DNA of 53,403 nt from Pontibacter qinzhouensis (GTDB lineage: Bacteria; Bacteroidota; Bacteroidia; Cytophagales; Hymenobacteraceae): the NCBI RefSeq assembly GCF_008017455.1, contig NZ_VRTY01000039.1, positions 1 to 53,403 on the forward strand, written 5' to 3'. The notes beneath the pieces were generated by a model, which searched no databases, had not been told where the DNA came from, and saw only the letters and a list, made by a program, of their open reading frames with translations. A program made the translations under genes and the position numbers. Below, piece by piece: positions 23,846 through 32,228 of this stretch; the stretch's first letter is position 1; every line of letters begins with the position of its first letter.

Positions 23846-24688
23846 TTAGTTAAGATGATAGGTCATCAAGGGGCGGATGCAGTGGTTTACCAGCGTTTCC
23901 GCGATACTGCCGTAGAACAGGTGGCTGATACCTTTACGGCCGTGCGTGCCAATCAGTACCAGGTCCATGGCCGAAACTTCGTTAAAGTTGCGCACACCAG
24001 CCGGCACTTTATAGTTATGGTGCAGGTGCAGCTCGTAATGCTGTAAGCCCAATTGCTCCGCAAAACGCTGCATCTTACCCTTCAGTTGTTGGGCCCGACC
24101 TTCATCTTCCTCGTTTATAATCTGCAGCAGGTGCAGCTTTGCGTTAAAGAGCTGTTGCAGCATTTTAATGGTTGCGATGCTTTGTTCCGGCTGTTTTTCG
24201 GCCTCAAAGTCTGCCACCCATAGCAAGTTCTCAATAGGGGAGATAGCGGCATCTTTATGAATGGTGACGACCGGAATGTCGGTGAACCTTACCACATGCT
24301 GCGCCTCGGATCCCGAGACTTTCTCGAGCCAGCCATCGGCACCTGCTGTTCCCATGATGATCAAGTCAATGCGATGTCGGTCAGCGTATGTTGCGAGCGA
24401 TGTGGTTAATCCGCCGAAAACGACTTCCTTCGCGAAACTGAAGTCCACGTGCTGTTTCAGTGTTGCGAATTTCTGTTCTGCCAGCTGTGCTGCTTGCGTT
24501 AGTTCAGCTTTATTGAGTGTGTCTGATGCTGCTATAGAGCCTGCCCATTCAGCTGAGTTCACTTCGATGACATGCACCAGGTGGGTGTTGATGGGCGTCT
24601 TATCCATCAGGAAAGCCAGGAATTCAATTGCTCTGTAAGACACCGGAGTGAAATCTACCGGCACCATGACGTTCAGTTTATCTCTCAT
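23846..24688 (-). CDS. Universal stress protein, two UspA domains
   Basis: 280 residues with two tandem Usp domains (~5-145 and ~150-280). The first contains LIIMGTAGADGWLEKVSGSE, the second LVLIGTHGRKGISHLFYGSI, a Gly-rich nucleotide-binding end. Such proteins bind ATP or stay nucleotide-free and act in stress survival. It lies 53 nt behind the methyltransferase gene and 56 nt before the porin, all on the minus strand behind operator site 7. Confidence 0.9.
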   Translation of the reverse strand: MRDKLNVMVPVDFTPVSYRAIEFLAFLMDKTPINTHLVHVIEVNSAEWAGSIAASDTLNKAELTQAAQLAEQKFATLKQHVDFSFAKEVVFGGLTTSLATYADRHRIDLIIMGTAGADGWLEKVSGSEAQHVVRFTDIPVVTIHKDAAISPIENLLWVADFEAEKQPEQSIATIKMLQQLFNAKLHLLQIINEEDEGRAQQLKGKMQRFAEQLGLQHYELHLHHNYKVPAGVRNFNEVSAMDLVLIGTHGRKGISHLFYGSIAETLVNHCIRPLMTYHLN

Positions 24689-24741
24689 TTCAGAAATGGC
24701 TGCTAGCCTTTAAGTATTTGTTTTTTGCTGTACATATTCTC

Positions 24742-25347
24742 TTAAACGGCCCCCTGCTTCTGAGCCACCATTCTGGTTACATAGCCTGCTCCGCTGTGGT
24801 AAGCCCCTTCGTTCAGCTGTATTTCTACTTCTTCCAGTTGCTGAATTGTTAGGGGGCTGAAGTCAGCCTGCAGCATCCCGGCAGTATAGAGCATGCTTTT
24901 GTCTTTGGGGCCGCCGGAACTATAGCCCAACTGATTCGGGTGAAAAGCTTCCAAGATGACTGAGCCGCCGGGTTTGAGCCAGCATACTATGTTGTGGTGA
25001 AGCTGCTGGCGCAGCGCGGGGGGGAAATGCGCATAAATAAGTGCCACAGCATCCAGGCTCTCAGGCTCACAGGTGTATTGCGCGGCATCCGTAACCTGAT
25101 AGGTAATGCTAATGCCACGCTGCTCTGCCAGTGCCAAGGCTTTTTGATGACCTGCGTCGCTGAAATCGAAAGCTGTTACCTGCCATCCTTTCAGGGCCGC
25201 ATATACCGCATTCCTTCCTTCCCCTTCGGCAGGCAACAAGAGCTTCCCAGGCGTCAGGTGCTGTAGTTGCTCTCTGAAAAATGCATTAGGCTCAGCGCCG
25301 TAAACCATCTGCTGCTGGCTATAGCGGTCATTCCAGAAGTCTTCCAT
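24742..25347 (-). CDS. SAM-dependent methyltransferase (class I, TehB/thiol-methyltransferase-like)
   Basis: 201 residues. Motif I reads KLLLPAEGEGRNAVYAALKG (a Gly-rich SAM loop), followed by VTAFDFSDAG (acidic residue binding SAM ribose) and DAVALIYAHFPPALRQQLHH. The start MEDFWNDRYSQQQMVYGAEP is typical of the TehB-like group that includes thiopurine and tellurite/thiol methyltransferases. In this setting methylation of sulfide or a thiol would be a detoxifying step, but the substrate is not shown. First gene of the unit with operator site 7, 57 bp upstream. Confidence 0.85.
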   Translation of the reverse strand: MEDFWNDRYSQQQMVYGAEPNAFFREQLQHLTPGKLLLPAEGEGRNAVYAALKGWQVTAFDFSDAGHQKALALAEQRGISITYQVTDAAQYTCEPESLDAVALIYAHFPPALRQQLHHNIVCWLKPGGSVILEAFHPNQLGYSSGGPKDKSMLYTAGMLQADFSPLTIQQLEEVEIQLNEGAYHSGAGYVTRMVAQKQGAV

Positions 25348-25403
25348 AGTGATGTTTTTTAAGTTAACTCATGCAAAGATGTGGCATGGTATTCCTTGGT
25401 TCA

Positions 25404-25417
25404 GTGACATTGGTTAC
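25404..25417. promoter_or_regulatory. Degenerate operator GTGACATTGGTTAC, site 7
   Basis: One half-site is exact (GTGA), the other is TTAC instead of TCAC. It is 57 bp upstream of the methyltransferase unit, in the same spacing and context as site 4 (CAGTGAC). Confidence 0.55.
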
Positions 25418-25460
25418 ACAAGCCTCTTAAAGTGAACATTAGGCAGTCAGGTAATTAAAA

Positions 25461-25486
25461 AAGGCTGCACTTTTCAGCACAGCCTT
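25461..25486 (-). terminator. Terminator after the DUF302 gene
   Basis: Stem AAGGCTG (25461-25467) with CAGCCTT (25480-25486), followed on the minus strand by TTTTTTAATTACC. It lies 25 nt after the DUF302 stop. Confidence 0.75.
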
Positions 25487-25511
25487 CCTATAATTCACGG
25501 TTGATCAATCC

Positions 25512-25898
25512 TTAGAGATTATTGATCGCAGTTTTAAGCTTTTGGCTTACCTCTTCTGCTAAGGAGGAAAGATTTGGGTTATTAACGGCAGCCATCGTCT
25601 CCATTGGGTTGATAGCGGTTACCTCCACTTCTCCATTTTCATGCTCCTGCAGCAACACATTGCAGGGCAGCATCACGCCGATGTTGGCTTCCTGCTGTAT
25701 GGCCTGGTGTGCCAGCCTAGGGTTGCAGGCACCCAGTATCTTGTAGTTCCTGAAATCTACCTTCAGCTTTTCCTTGAACTTCTCCTTGAGATCTATTTCG
25801 CTGATCACGCCGAAACCTTCCTGTTGCAGGGCTTCCTTTACTTTGGTGGTGACGACGTCAAAAGAGCCGTTAATCTTCTTACTTAAGTGATAACTCAT
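25512..25898 (-). CDS. DUF302 domain protein
   Basis: 128 residues covering one DUF302 domain: EALQQEGFGVISEIDLKE, then YKILGACNPRLAHQAIQQE and IGVMLPCNVLLQEHENGEVE. The two cysteines in GACNP and LPCNV are usual for the family, whose function is unknown; it often occurs near sulfur and metal genes. It is cytoplasmic, and is 35 nt behind the DUF2892 gene at 25934-26128. Confidence 0.88.
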   Translation of the reverse strand: MSYHLSKKINGSFDVVTTKVKEALQQEGFGVISEIDLKEKFKEKLKVDFRNYKILGACNPRLAHQAIQQEANIGVMLPCNVLLQEHENGEVEVTAINPMETMAAVNNPNLSSLAEEVSQKLKTAINNL

Positions 25899-25933
25899 AG
25901 CTTGTTGTTTTTAGTGCTTAATTGCTTTTGGAC

Positions 25934-26128
25934 TTATAGGGTGTTGATGTCGGCCACATCATAAGCAGGGCAATGTCCTACGGAGCCTGTAAGCGCAAAG
26001 ATGGTTGCCAGGCCTCCTAAGACAATGGCAGCGGGCCCTTTAACTGACCTGGTGGCAATTAGGGCTGCTGTCCCCGCTGCCAGTGCTGACCTTACAATAC
26101 GGTCTGTAGCTCCCATGTTCTTTGTCAT
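25934..26128 (-). CDS. DUF2892 (YgaP-like) membrane protein
   Basis: 64 residues with the family start MTKNMGATDRIVRSALAAGT, two hydrophobic helices (ALIATRSVKGPAAIVLGGLA, IFALTGSVG) and HCPAYDVADINTL, the conserved Cys-Pro end. This is the second of three DUF2892-type proteins in the window. It precedes the DUF302 gene on the same strand. Role unknown. Confidence 0.88.
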   Translation of the reverse strand: MTKNMGATDRIVRSALAAGTAALIATRSVKGPAAIVLGGLATIFALTGSVGHCPAYDVADINTL

Positions 26129-26342
26129 AGCTTTCTAAGTTAAATGGTCTGATTGTCAACGATAGCAAATTAATTAACGCAGGTCTTTTAAGAGTGTTCC
26201 AGATCAATGGAACCTTTACCACTCTGATAAGGGCCTACCGAACTGGCTGCTTTTATACTGTGTGACAACCTAAAGGGGAGCTGAACAATACATTTTACCG
26301 CGCGTAGTACAGGAACAAGTATCGTTCCCTATAATTATGTAG

Positions 26343-26813
26343 ATGAACCAGCAGGTAGCGCCACATACCAAACGAAGATCCATGCAGGCGGCGGCACTCG
26401 TAGGAGTAGGGGTGATGGCCGCTGTAGATGAGATCATCTTTCACCAGATTCTTGCCTGGCACCACTTCTACGACCGATCTACAACCGAAGTAGGTTTGAT
26501 GACGGATGGTTTGCTGCACGCAGCCGAGCTGATCGCTGTTGTAGCCGGCTTCTTTATGCTGCTTGACCTGCGAAGGCAGGATGCGTTGGTGACTGGGAGA
26601 GCCTGGGCCTGGTTCTTCTTGGGGCTAGGTAGTTTTCAGCTTTTCGATGGCATTGTAGATCATAAGGTGCTGCGTTTACATCAGATACGCTACGTGGAGA
26701 ACTTGTTGCCCTACGACATCAGCTGGAATGCTGCCGGCCTGCTGTTACTGCTAATCGGGCTTTACCTATGGAGAAAAGCCAAACTTAACGAGATGACCAA
26801 CACAGGTATTTGA
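26343..26813 (+). CDS. DUF2243 family membrane protein
   Basis: 156 residues with four membrane segments. The family signature includes AVDEIIFHQILAWHHFYDRS, then SFQLFDGIVDHKVLRLHQIR with conserved His and Asp residues. It stands 13 nt before ctaG-like 26827, the usual pairing in Bacteroidota and Actinobacteria, and is likely cotranscribed. The conserved His could bind a metal; function unknown. Confidence 0.88.
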   Translation: MNQQVAPHTKRRSMQAAALVGVGVMAAVDEIIFHQILAWHHFYDRSTTEVGLMTDGLLHAAELIAVVAGFFMLLDLRRQDALVTGRAWAWFFLGLGSFQLFDGIVDHKVLRLHQIRYVENLLPYDISWNAAGLLLLLIGLYLWRKAKLNEMTNTGI

Positions 26814-26826
26814 TGCTTTAATCATC

Positions 26827-27624
26827 ATGACGCACGATTCTCACCAACTTCATGACTCAACTTTCCCGGATTGGATTCCGCTGCTGCTCCTTGTAGTTGT
26901 TGCCGTATTATACTTGCTCGCTTACTACAGTATCCTAAATGAGAAGGGGGGATGGCAAAGATGGAGAGTGATATGCTTTACCGTTGGGTTGGTGTTGCTG
27001 GGTATAGCCCTGTTGCCATCGCTGATGCGGTGGGCGCACCAGGATCTGGTGGGGCATATGGTGCAGCACTTGCTTTTAGGGATGTATGGACCTTTGTTTT
27101 TGGTGTTGGGCGCACCTGTTATGTTAGCTTTAAAAGCGCTGCCAGTAAATTTAGCCAGGACCATTACTGCTATTCTTAGAAGCAGGGCGTTTTTCATGCT
27201 CAGCCACCCGGTAACGGCGCTGTTACTTAACATGGGTGGTATGTACCTGCTCTACCTGACTCCACTCTATGTTAAAAGTCTTACCAACTCTTTCCTGCAC
27301 TACCTGATACACTTTCACTTTCTGGCGGCAGGCTTTTTGTTCACCTGGTCAATGATTGGGCAGGAACCAGTGGCGAAAAGACCAGCCTTTGGTATTCGGG
27401 TTTTTGTGCTGTTTATCAGCATGGCAGCCCATGCGTTCCTGAGCAAGTTTATGTATGCGTACCTGTACCCGCTCAACGCCCCACACAGCGCTGACCAGAT
27501 AAGGGAGGCGGCAAAGCTGATGTATTACTGGGGCGACCTTTCAGAATTGCTTTTGGCTATAGTGCTATTTGCTAGCTGGTACAGAAAAAGAAGCATCGCT
27601 AAAATTCCAGCTCCTTCTGCATAG
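26827..27624 (+). CDS. CtaG-type (caa3 oxidase assembly) membrane protein
   Basis: 265 residues with seven membrane segments. Signatures are MVQHLLLGMYGPLFLVLGAP and LHYLIHFHFLAAGFLFTW with conserved His, later SMAAHAFLSKFMYAYL. It matches the caa3_CtaG family, which helps deliver copper to cytochrome c oxidase or acts in copper acquisition. Paired with DUF2243. No oxidase subunit genes are in the window, so a metal-handling role is more likely than assembly alone; this is inference. Confidence 0.85.
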   Translation: MTHDSHQLHDSTFPDWIPLLLLVVVAVLYLLAYYSILNEKGGWQRWRVICFTVGLVLLGIALLPSLMRWAHQDLVGHMVQHLLLGMYGPLFLVLGAPVMLALKALPVNLARTITAILRSRAFFMLSHPVTALLLNMGGMYLLYLTPLYVKSLTNSFLHYLIHFHFLAAGFLFTWSMIGQEPVAKRPAFGIRVFVLFISMAAHAFLSKFMYAYLYPLNAPHSADQIREAAKLMYYWGDLSELLLAIVLFASWYRKRSIAKIPAPSA

Positions 27625-27780
27625 TAGATTTTCCAAAAAAGGAAGCGCTTCAAGGGCATAGACTTGCTTAGCGGCAACTAGTAATGCTTCCAGGGAATGG
27701 CAGGCACTTACCTTTAATTCATGTATAAGTATTTACCTTACCTGTTTGGTGGTCACGAGAATTAAAAAAACATAGTGATT

Positions 27781-28236
27781 TTACGATCTGACTATATTCA
27801 GAGCACCTTCGGGAGTAGTAACGCTGCGTACGTTGTTGAAATCACCGCGCAATGCTTTCAAGGCATACCGTTCTTCTCCTATTTCTTTACGGGTCCTAAG
27901 ACCAAGCTTTCGCAGCAGCGGCAGCGGCGGACACCACCCCTGCAAGCCATGTTGCAGCAAAAATGTGGTAACTATACCCGGGAGTATGAACCAACGCTTG
28001 TCATGAAAAGCACCTAATAGCACACCTGACAATGCTAAGGTAGCTGCATTCGTTTCCAGAGCACGTTCTAAGTCCCATTCCCTGGCTAGTTCTTTTAATC
28101 GGGCCTCAATTTGTTCGGGGTCATCATAGCCATAAGCTCTAATGTTGTCTATTGTTTGCTGGTCTATCTCGTTGTTTGCAGCAACTGTAGAACTTCTTCT
28201 AACCCGATCTTCTGTTTCCTGACTATCCTTTTCCAT
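27781..28236 (-). CDS. DUF2892 protein with N-terminal extension
   Basis: 151 residues from ATG 28236. A hydrophilic N-terminal part (~1-60, with NIRAYGYDDPEQIEARLKEL) precedes the family core LEREWDLER-type helix, NAATLALSGVLLGAFHDKRW, and LLQHGLQGWCPPLPLLRKLG with the conserved WCPP. The C-terminus RTRKEIGEERYALKALRGDF is common in this subgroup. Third DUF2892 protein in the window. Function unknown. Confidence 0.8.
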   Translation of the reverse strand: MEKDSQETEDRVRRSSTVAANNEIDQQTIDNIRAYGYDDPEQIEARLKELAREWDLERALETNAATLALSGVLLGAFHDKRWFILPGIVTTFLLQHGLQGWCPPLPLLRKLGLRTRKEIGEERYALKALRGDFNNVRSVTTPEGALNIVRS

Positions 28237-28245
28237 AGCGAACAA

Positions 28246-29060
28246 GCATTATTTGATAAACTATACGACCCGATCAGGAAAATGTATATACTAAAAGCCT
28301 GTGTAGCTAAAAGGCAAATTCTAAAAAGCACCCTATCGGCTGTAGCATTGCCCCATGTTAGTTGTACTTCAGATGTACAAATTTTCGCACATTCAAAAAG
28401 CGAACTATACCAGAAAAGCCAGGCAGCAATTTGACTATGGACAGGATAGTGTATTTTAGAACTGGATTTCTATCAACAGAAACAGAGAGGCTGCCCGGTG
28501 GTACACCACTGCGTGCTCTAAAGACTACAGACCTTGTGATCAAAGCTGACCTTAGGAAATATTTTCCAACACTTGGAAAATTACAGAAATCAATGCTGCT
28601 GATTTTTTTTAAAAGGACCATACCGTAAGTTTCCACAAAAGCCAAATCAATATATATTGATTTACAATATGTTAAACAGAGTCCCTCTGAGACTGGCGCA
28701 CCCTGAAAAACAAATACCAGTAATGCTATGCTTCATTGGTTTAACCTGCGACAGAAAGATGGCTTGACTTGCTCTTAGCACCCTGATGCAGGCTATGGAG
28801 CTCACGCACTGTCCAAGGTGAAGAAGCCCAGCACGGGGACTGGCATAAAGCAAGAGCTTTTAGAGCCCTTAATAAACAGGAATCATATTCCCTACCCAGC
28901 CTTTCTGTCTACAGCAGATTACTTATGTTCTCTGTTCCGGATAACTATTAGCCCATTCTACAAAAGGGGAAAAAGAGTAGCCAAGTCAATGAGAACAACA
29001 GTGGATGTAAAGCAGGGGAATTAGTTTAGTATTTTTCTTCTACTTGTTTAAGCCTTATAT
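28246..29060. other. Decayed, gene-free stretch
   Basis: About 815 bases without a supportable gene. Overlapping opposite-strand frames at 28358-28645 have no known domain and no operon context. The sequence is AT-rich and contains a short inverted repeat TTGTAC/GTACAA around 28358-28377. It leads into the truncated DUF1016 gene, so the stretch probably represents debris of earlier insertions. Confidence 0.45.
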
Positions 29061-29609
29061 TTGCGCAACCGCCTGTTACGCAACTACTCTAGGCGTCACG
29101 TTAAGTATTCCTGCAAGGACCGATCAAGAACGTGTATAGCAGACTCCTTAATTTTGACAAAGGAAGAAATACAGAACGGTTCACTACTTGTAAATGAGGT
29201 GAAGCAACTCATCGCGCATAGCCGTGAGAAAGTGGCCTCTACAGTCAGTGCTGAAATCACGCAGCTTTACTGGCTGGTAGGCAAACACCTCAATGATGAG
29301 ATACTAAAAAACAGCCCGGCTGAGTATGGCAAGCAAATAGTAAATGCACTTCCCCAACAGCTGACGCTGGAGTACGGTGCCGGGTGGAGCCGGAAGCAGT
29401 TGCTACACTGTATCCGCTGCGCCAGTATTTTCAAAGACGAGCAGATTGTCTCCGCACTGCGGAGACAATTGACATGGACGCACATCAAGACGATCATTTA
29501 TCTGGACGATGAGTTGAAGCGCTACCAGGTCCCAACTAATGCTAATGGCAAAGGAGCCATTAGCATTAGTTGGGACAAGTTGAAAGTAACAGTACCCGTT
29601 GCTGTATAG
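29061..29609 (+). pseudogene. Truncated DUF1016 N-terminal (YhcG-type) gene
   Basis: 182 residues as read. Family similarity starts near residue 32 (a TTG at 29154 could be the real start, LTKEEIQNG). It runs through LYWLVGKHLNDEILKN, AEYGKQIVNALPQQLTLEYG, FSR-like WSRKQLLHCIRCA and HIKTIIYLDDELKR at residue ~154. Full-length proteins are about twice as long and add a PDDEXK nuclease domain. Here the match stops at ~29523 and the frame enters the 21-bp inverted repeat at 29529, so the C-terminal half is missing. Full-length members are found in defence islands and mobile elements. Confidence 0.78.
29529..29576. repeat. 21-bp perfect inverted repeat, 6-bp spacer
   Basis: Arms at 29529-29549 and 29556-29576 are perfect complements over 21 bases (left arm begins GTCCCAACTAATGC, right arm ends GCATTAGTTGGGAC) with the spacer AAAGGA. 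It begins exactly where the DUF1016 similarity ends. Such a long perfect stem is not an ordinary terminator; no T-run follows. It may be the scar or end of an inserted element. Confidence 0.85.
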
Positions 29610-29635
29610 GCATAGCCAAGTAACATGGTATTTAC

Positions 29636-29667
29636 AAAGCCACTCCGACATCTGTTGGAGTGGCTTT
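29636..29667 (+). terminator. Hairpin after the DUF1016 remnant
   Basis: Stem AAAGCCACTCC (29636-29646) with GGAGTGGCTTT (29657-29667) and a 10-base loop. Followed by AGATTTATAG, a weak T tail. It lies between the DUF1016 remnant and the DUF305 gene on the plus strand. Confidence 0.65.
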
Positions 29668-29778
29668 AGATTTATAGGTGAACCTGAGTATAGGCATATA
29701 GGTATACCTGAACAAGAAGCAGTCTTGCCTACTTGAAGAAATTTCAAAAGCATAGGATTATACTCTAAAACTAAAATA

Positions 29779-30228
29779 ATGGAAAAGGGAAATTATAAGA
29801 AGTTTTCGTTAATGCTCGGAGTGTCGTTTATAATCATGTACGGGGTGATGTATTTGAATGCCGATAAGTTTGATCATGTCTACCTGAACCTGAACCGCCT
29901 GTACATGGCCCTGTTAATGGTGTCGCCTATGGCACTGGTTATGTTAGGTTTTATGTCGGGGATGTATCAAAACAAAAAATTGAACAGTATCATTGTAGCT
30001 GTTAGTATAGTAGTTTTTGCCGGTACACTATTTATGCTAAGGAAACAGAGCATAGTTAATGATAAACAGTTTTTAAAGTCCATGATCCCGCATCACTCCT
30101 CAGCTATTTTGGTAAGTCAGGAAGCAAACATAAAAGACCCCGAAGTGAAGAAACTAACGGAGCAGATCATAGAATCTCAGGAAAAAGAAATAGCAGAAAT
30201 GAAGGCAATTTTGGCCAGAATGAGGTAA
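29779..30228 (+). CDS. DUF305 membrane protein
   Basis: 149 residues. Three hydrophobic segments (~10-28, 42-62, 70-90) precede a DUF305 segment FLKSMIPHHSSAILVSQEAN with the conserved His pair, then KKLTEQIIESQEKEIAEMKA. DUF305 is a ferritin-like-fold family often found next to copper genes. This is the membrane-bound type; the lipoprotein type occurs at 37919-38614. First gene of the metal part of the window. A copper role is inferred from its neighbours. Confidence 0.82.
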   Translation: MEKGNYKKFSLMLGVSFIIMYGVMYLNADKFDHVYLNLNRLYMALLMVSPMALVMLGFMSGMYQNKKLNSIIVAVSIVVFAGTLFMLRKQSIVNDKQFLKSMIPHHSSAILVSQEANIKDPEVKKLTEQIIESQEKEIAEMKAILARMR

Positions 30229-30392
30229 ATCCTATACTGTAACTAAGGCCACATCTTATTCTTGGTGATACATGTATAAGAACGAAGCTGGTCCTTTACT
30301 GGGAAGCGGCAAGGCTGTAATTTAAACTGTGTAGCCGTTGCACAATCTGGTGCTAACGGTTCCGTTCATATGAAGTAAAAGCGCGTGTTACT

Positions 30393-30632
30393 ATGGAAAT
30401 AATCAAGTTTAAAACTAACATAGATAATGAGGAATCCTTGTCCAGGGTAGCACCTTATCTGGATAAAGAAGAAAGTATCAGCAGGTGGAAACTAGATACT
30501 GGAAGCATAGAAAACATCTTAAGTGTCTCCGGCACAGATCTTGATCCCCAAAGGATTGAAAACGTGGTGAAGCAAGCAGGATTCAAGGCTGAAATCATCC
30601 GGGTTATAGGCATAGGTGGCAAGGACTTGTAA
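30393..30632 (+). CDS. HMA-like small protein without the metal-binding CxxC
   Basis: 79 residues, ferredoxin-like HMA fold by pattern (IIKFKTNI, then ENILSVSGTDLDPQRIENVV and QAGFKAEIIRVIG). The CxxC that binds copper in HMA chaperones is missing. A near-copy lies at 34755-34994 with the same length and most residues identical (APYLDKEESIS in both). The two flank the IS, the ion channel and the Csp-like gene. It may act as a structural partner or modulator of copper proteins; role unknown. Confidence 0.7.
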   Translation: MEIIKFKTNIDNEESLSRVAPYLDKEESISRWKLDTGSIENILSVSGTDLDPQRIENVVKQAGFKAEIIRVIGIGGKDL

Positions 30633-30809
30633 ACCAATAGCAGAAGCTGTTAGGAGTTTTAGGCTTGCTCCAAATTAGGAGTGCCTGCCATTTAAAGCCA
30701 GGCAGACACCAAATGGATTTTACTAAAACCCCAGCTGATAAAGGTAGAAGCCAGCGCCAAGCAAATCCGAGAACTTAAATCTAGCTAAGCAGAGATAGAT
30801 AATATGAAA

Positions 30810-30833
30810 TAGTCAAGACTTGATCTGACGGTT
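30810..30833. repeat. Left terminal inverted repeat of the IS
   Basis: Reads TAGTCAAGACTTGATCTGAC and onward. It pairs with the reverse complement of 32095-32118 at 20 of 24 positions; the four differences are substitutions without gaps. Confidence 0.75.
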
Positions 30834-30873
30834 GATTTAAATTTTTATTAACTTCAATCAAACAGATTAAGCC

Positions 30874-31947
30874 ATGAGTATCGACGAAAAGATCATCAAA
30901 CCTAAGCTTGGCCTGTTAGAGCTGGCCAGGCAGCTAGGCAATGTCAGTCAAGCCTGCAAGATCATGGGCTATAGCCGTGACAGCTTCTACCGCTTCAAGG
31001 AGTTGTATGAAACAGGAGGAGAAGCAGCTCTCCGAGATATGAGTCGCAGCAAGCCCTTACCTGCTAATCGTGTATCTGCTCAAGTAGAAGAGGTTGTGGT
31101 GGCCATCGCAACAGAGCAACCTGCCTATGGGCAGCTTCGAGTGAGCAATGAGCTAAAGAAGCGGGGCCTGTTCATCTCACCTGGTGGAGTAAGGAGTGTT
31201 TAGCTCCGGCATAACCTGGAGACGTTCAAAAAGCGCCTCAAAGCACTGGAGGCTAAAGTAGCTCAGGAAGGTTCAGTGCTAACAGAAGCACAGTTGGTGG
31301 CTTTGGAGAAGGCAAAGCAGGAGAAAGAAGCACACGGTGAGATTGAAACTTACCACCCTGGCTACCTGGGCGCACAGGACACCTATTATGTAGGCACCAT
31401 CAAAGGGGTAGGCAGAATTTATCAGCAGACTTTTATTGACACCTACTCCAGGGTGGCCTTTGCTAAGCTCTATGACAGCAAGAATGCGTTGGTAGCCGCT
31501 GACACGCTCAATGACAAAGTGCTTCCTTTTTACCAGCAGCATGACATCCCGCTCTTGCGTATCCTCACTGACCGTGGCACCGAGTACTGCGGAGCCAGAG
31601 AGCACCACGAGTACCAGCTTTACCTGGCTATAGAGGATATAGACCACTCCAAAACAAAAGCCAGGAGCCCGCAAACCAACGGCATCTGTGAACGCTTCCA
31701 CAAAACCATCCAGGAAGAGTTTTATGCGGTGGCTTTCCGCAAGAAAGTGTATGGCTCGATAGAGCAGCTGCAGAAAGACCTGGATGCGTGGCTGGTAGAA
31801 TACAACCTGAGCAGGCCCCATTCTGGCAGGTACTGCTACGGGAAAACTCCCTGCCAGACCTGGCTGGATTCGCTGCACCTGGCAAGAATGAAGTTATTAG
31901 GTGCTGCGACAACAAGTATAATTACTTCTGAAGCCTATTCCTCTTAG
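30874..31947 (+). pseudogene. IS481-type transposase with an in-frame amber codon
   Basis: Codons 1-109 hold the HTH part ([20 protein letters not shown], then [20 protein letters not shown]). The 110th codon is TAG (31201-31203) where homologues have Trp in SVWLRHNLETFKK. The frame then continues unbroken to 31947 with the rve integrase core: FIDTYSRVAFA (Asp), ILTDRGTEYCG (Asp) and NGICERFHKT (Glu). So a single base change (TGG to TAG) explains the break and no frameshift is needed. The element is probably dead unless the stop is suppressed. Confidence 0.88.
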
Positions 31948-31972
31948 ATACCACTTCATGCCGAAAGGAGAT

Positions 31973-32019
31973 GTTGTCAAGGGCGGCGAGGTACGAGCCG
32001 TTTATTTACCCTTGACAAC
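31973..32019. other. Nested hairpin in the 3' part of the IS
   Basis: GTTGTCAAGGG (31973-31983) pairs with CCCTTGACAAC (32009-32019), and inside the loop CGGC (31984-31987) pairs with GCCG (31997-32000). It is located after the transposase stop, inside the element. It may end transcription of the transposase or protect against outside transcripts. Confidence 0.6.
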
Positions 32020-32094
32020 TTCGAGTGTAGGCATATCTTGGCATGTAAGAGAAATAGGCTGGACCAGGCGTCTGAACAATGCCCGAAATCTCTA

Positions 32095-32118
32095 AACTGT
32101 CAGTTCAAGTTCTGACTA
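32095..32118. repeat. Right terminal inverted repeat of the IS
   Basis: Ends in CAGTTCAAGTTCTGACTA. It is the imperfect complement of 30810-30833 and defines the right boundary of the element. Confidence 0.75.
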
Positions 32119-32228
32119 CTACAGGTTTGTCTTTTATGATCACCTCTACTGTTCTGGTTACGGCTGAACCGGCAGAAAGTGCTTTTTCCGTGGAAGTAAA
32201 TCTTGCCTGAAACAGTAACTCCGGTTTT

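Larger units (their letters stand above)
30810..32118 (+). mobile_element. IS481-family insertion sequence (~1.31 kb), transposase inactivated
   Basis: The element is bounded by 24-bp imperfect terminal inverted repeats at 30810-30833 and 32095-32118 (20 of 24 positions match), with one transposase gene at 30874-31947 interrupted by an amber codon. A target-site duplication is not evident in the flanking bases. The downstream non-coding part (31948-32094) contains a hairpin. It separates the HMA-like gene 30393-30632 from the ion channel remnant. Confidence 0.8.

Noticed and set aside
28358..28645. Overlapping opposite-strand frames of about 90 residues each
   Set aside because: No domain or operon context and they overlap one another; the region looks decayed.
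28818..29024. Short plus-strand frame before the DUF1016 remnant
   Set aside because: 68 residues of mixed composition, no domain, no supporting neighbour.
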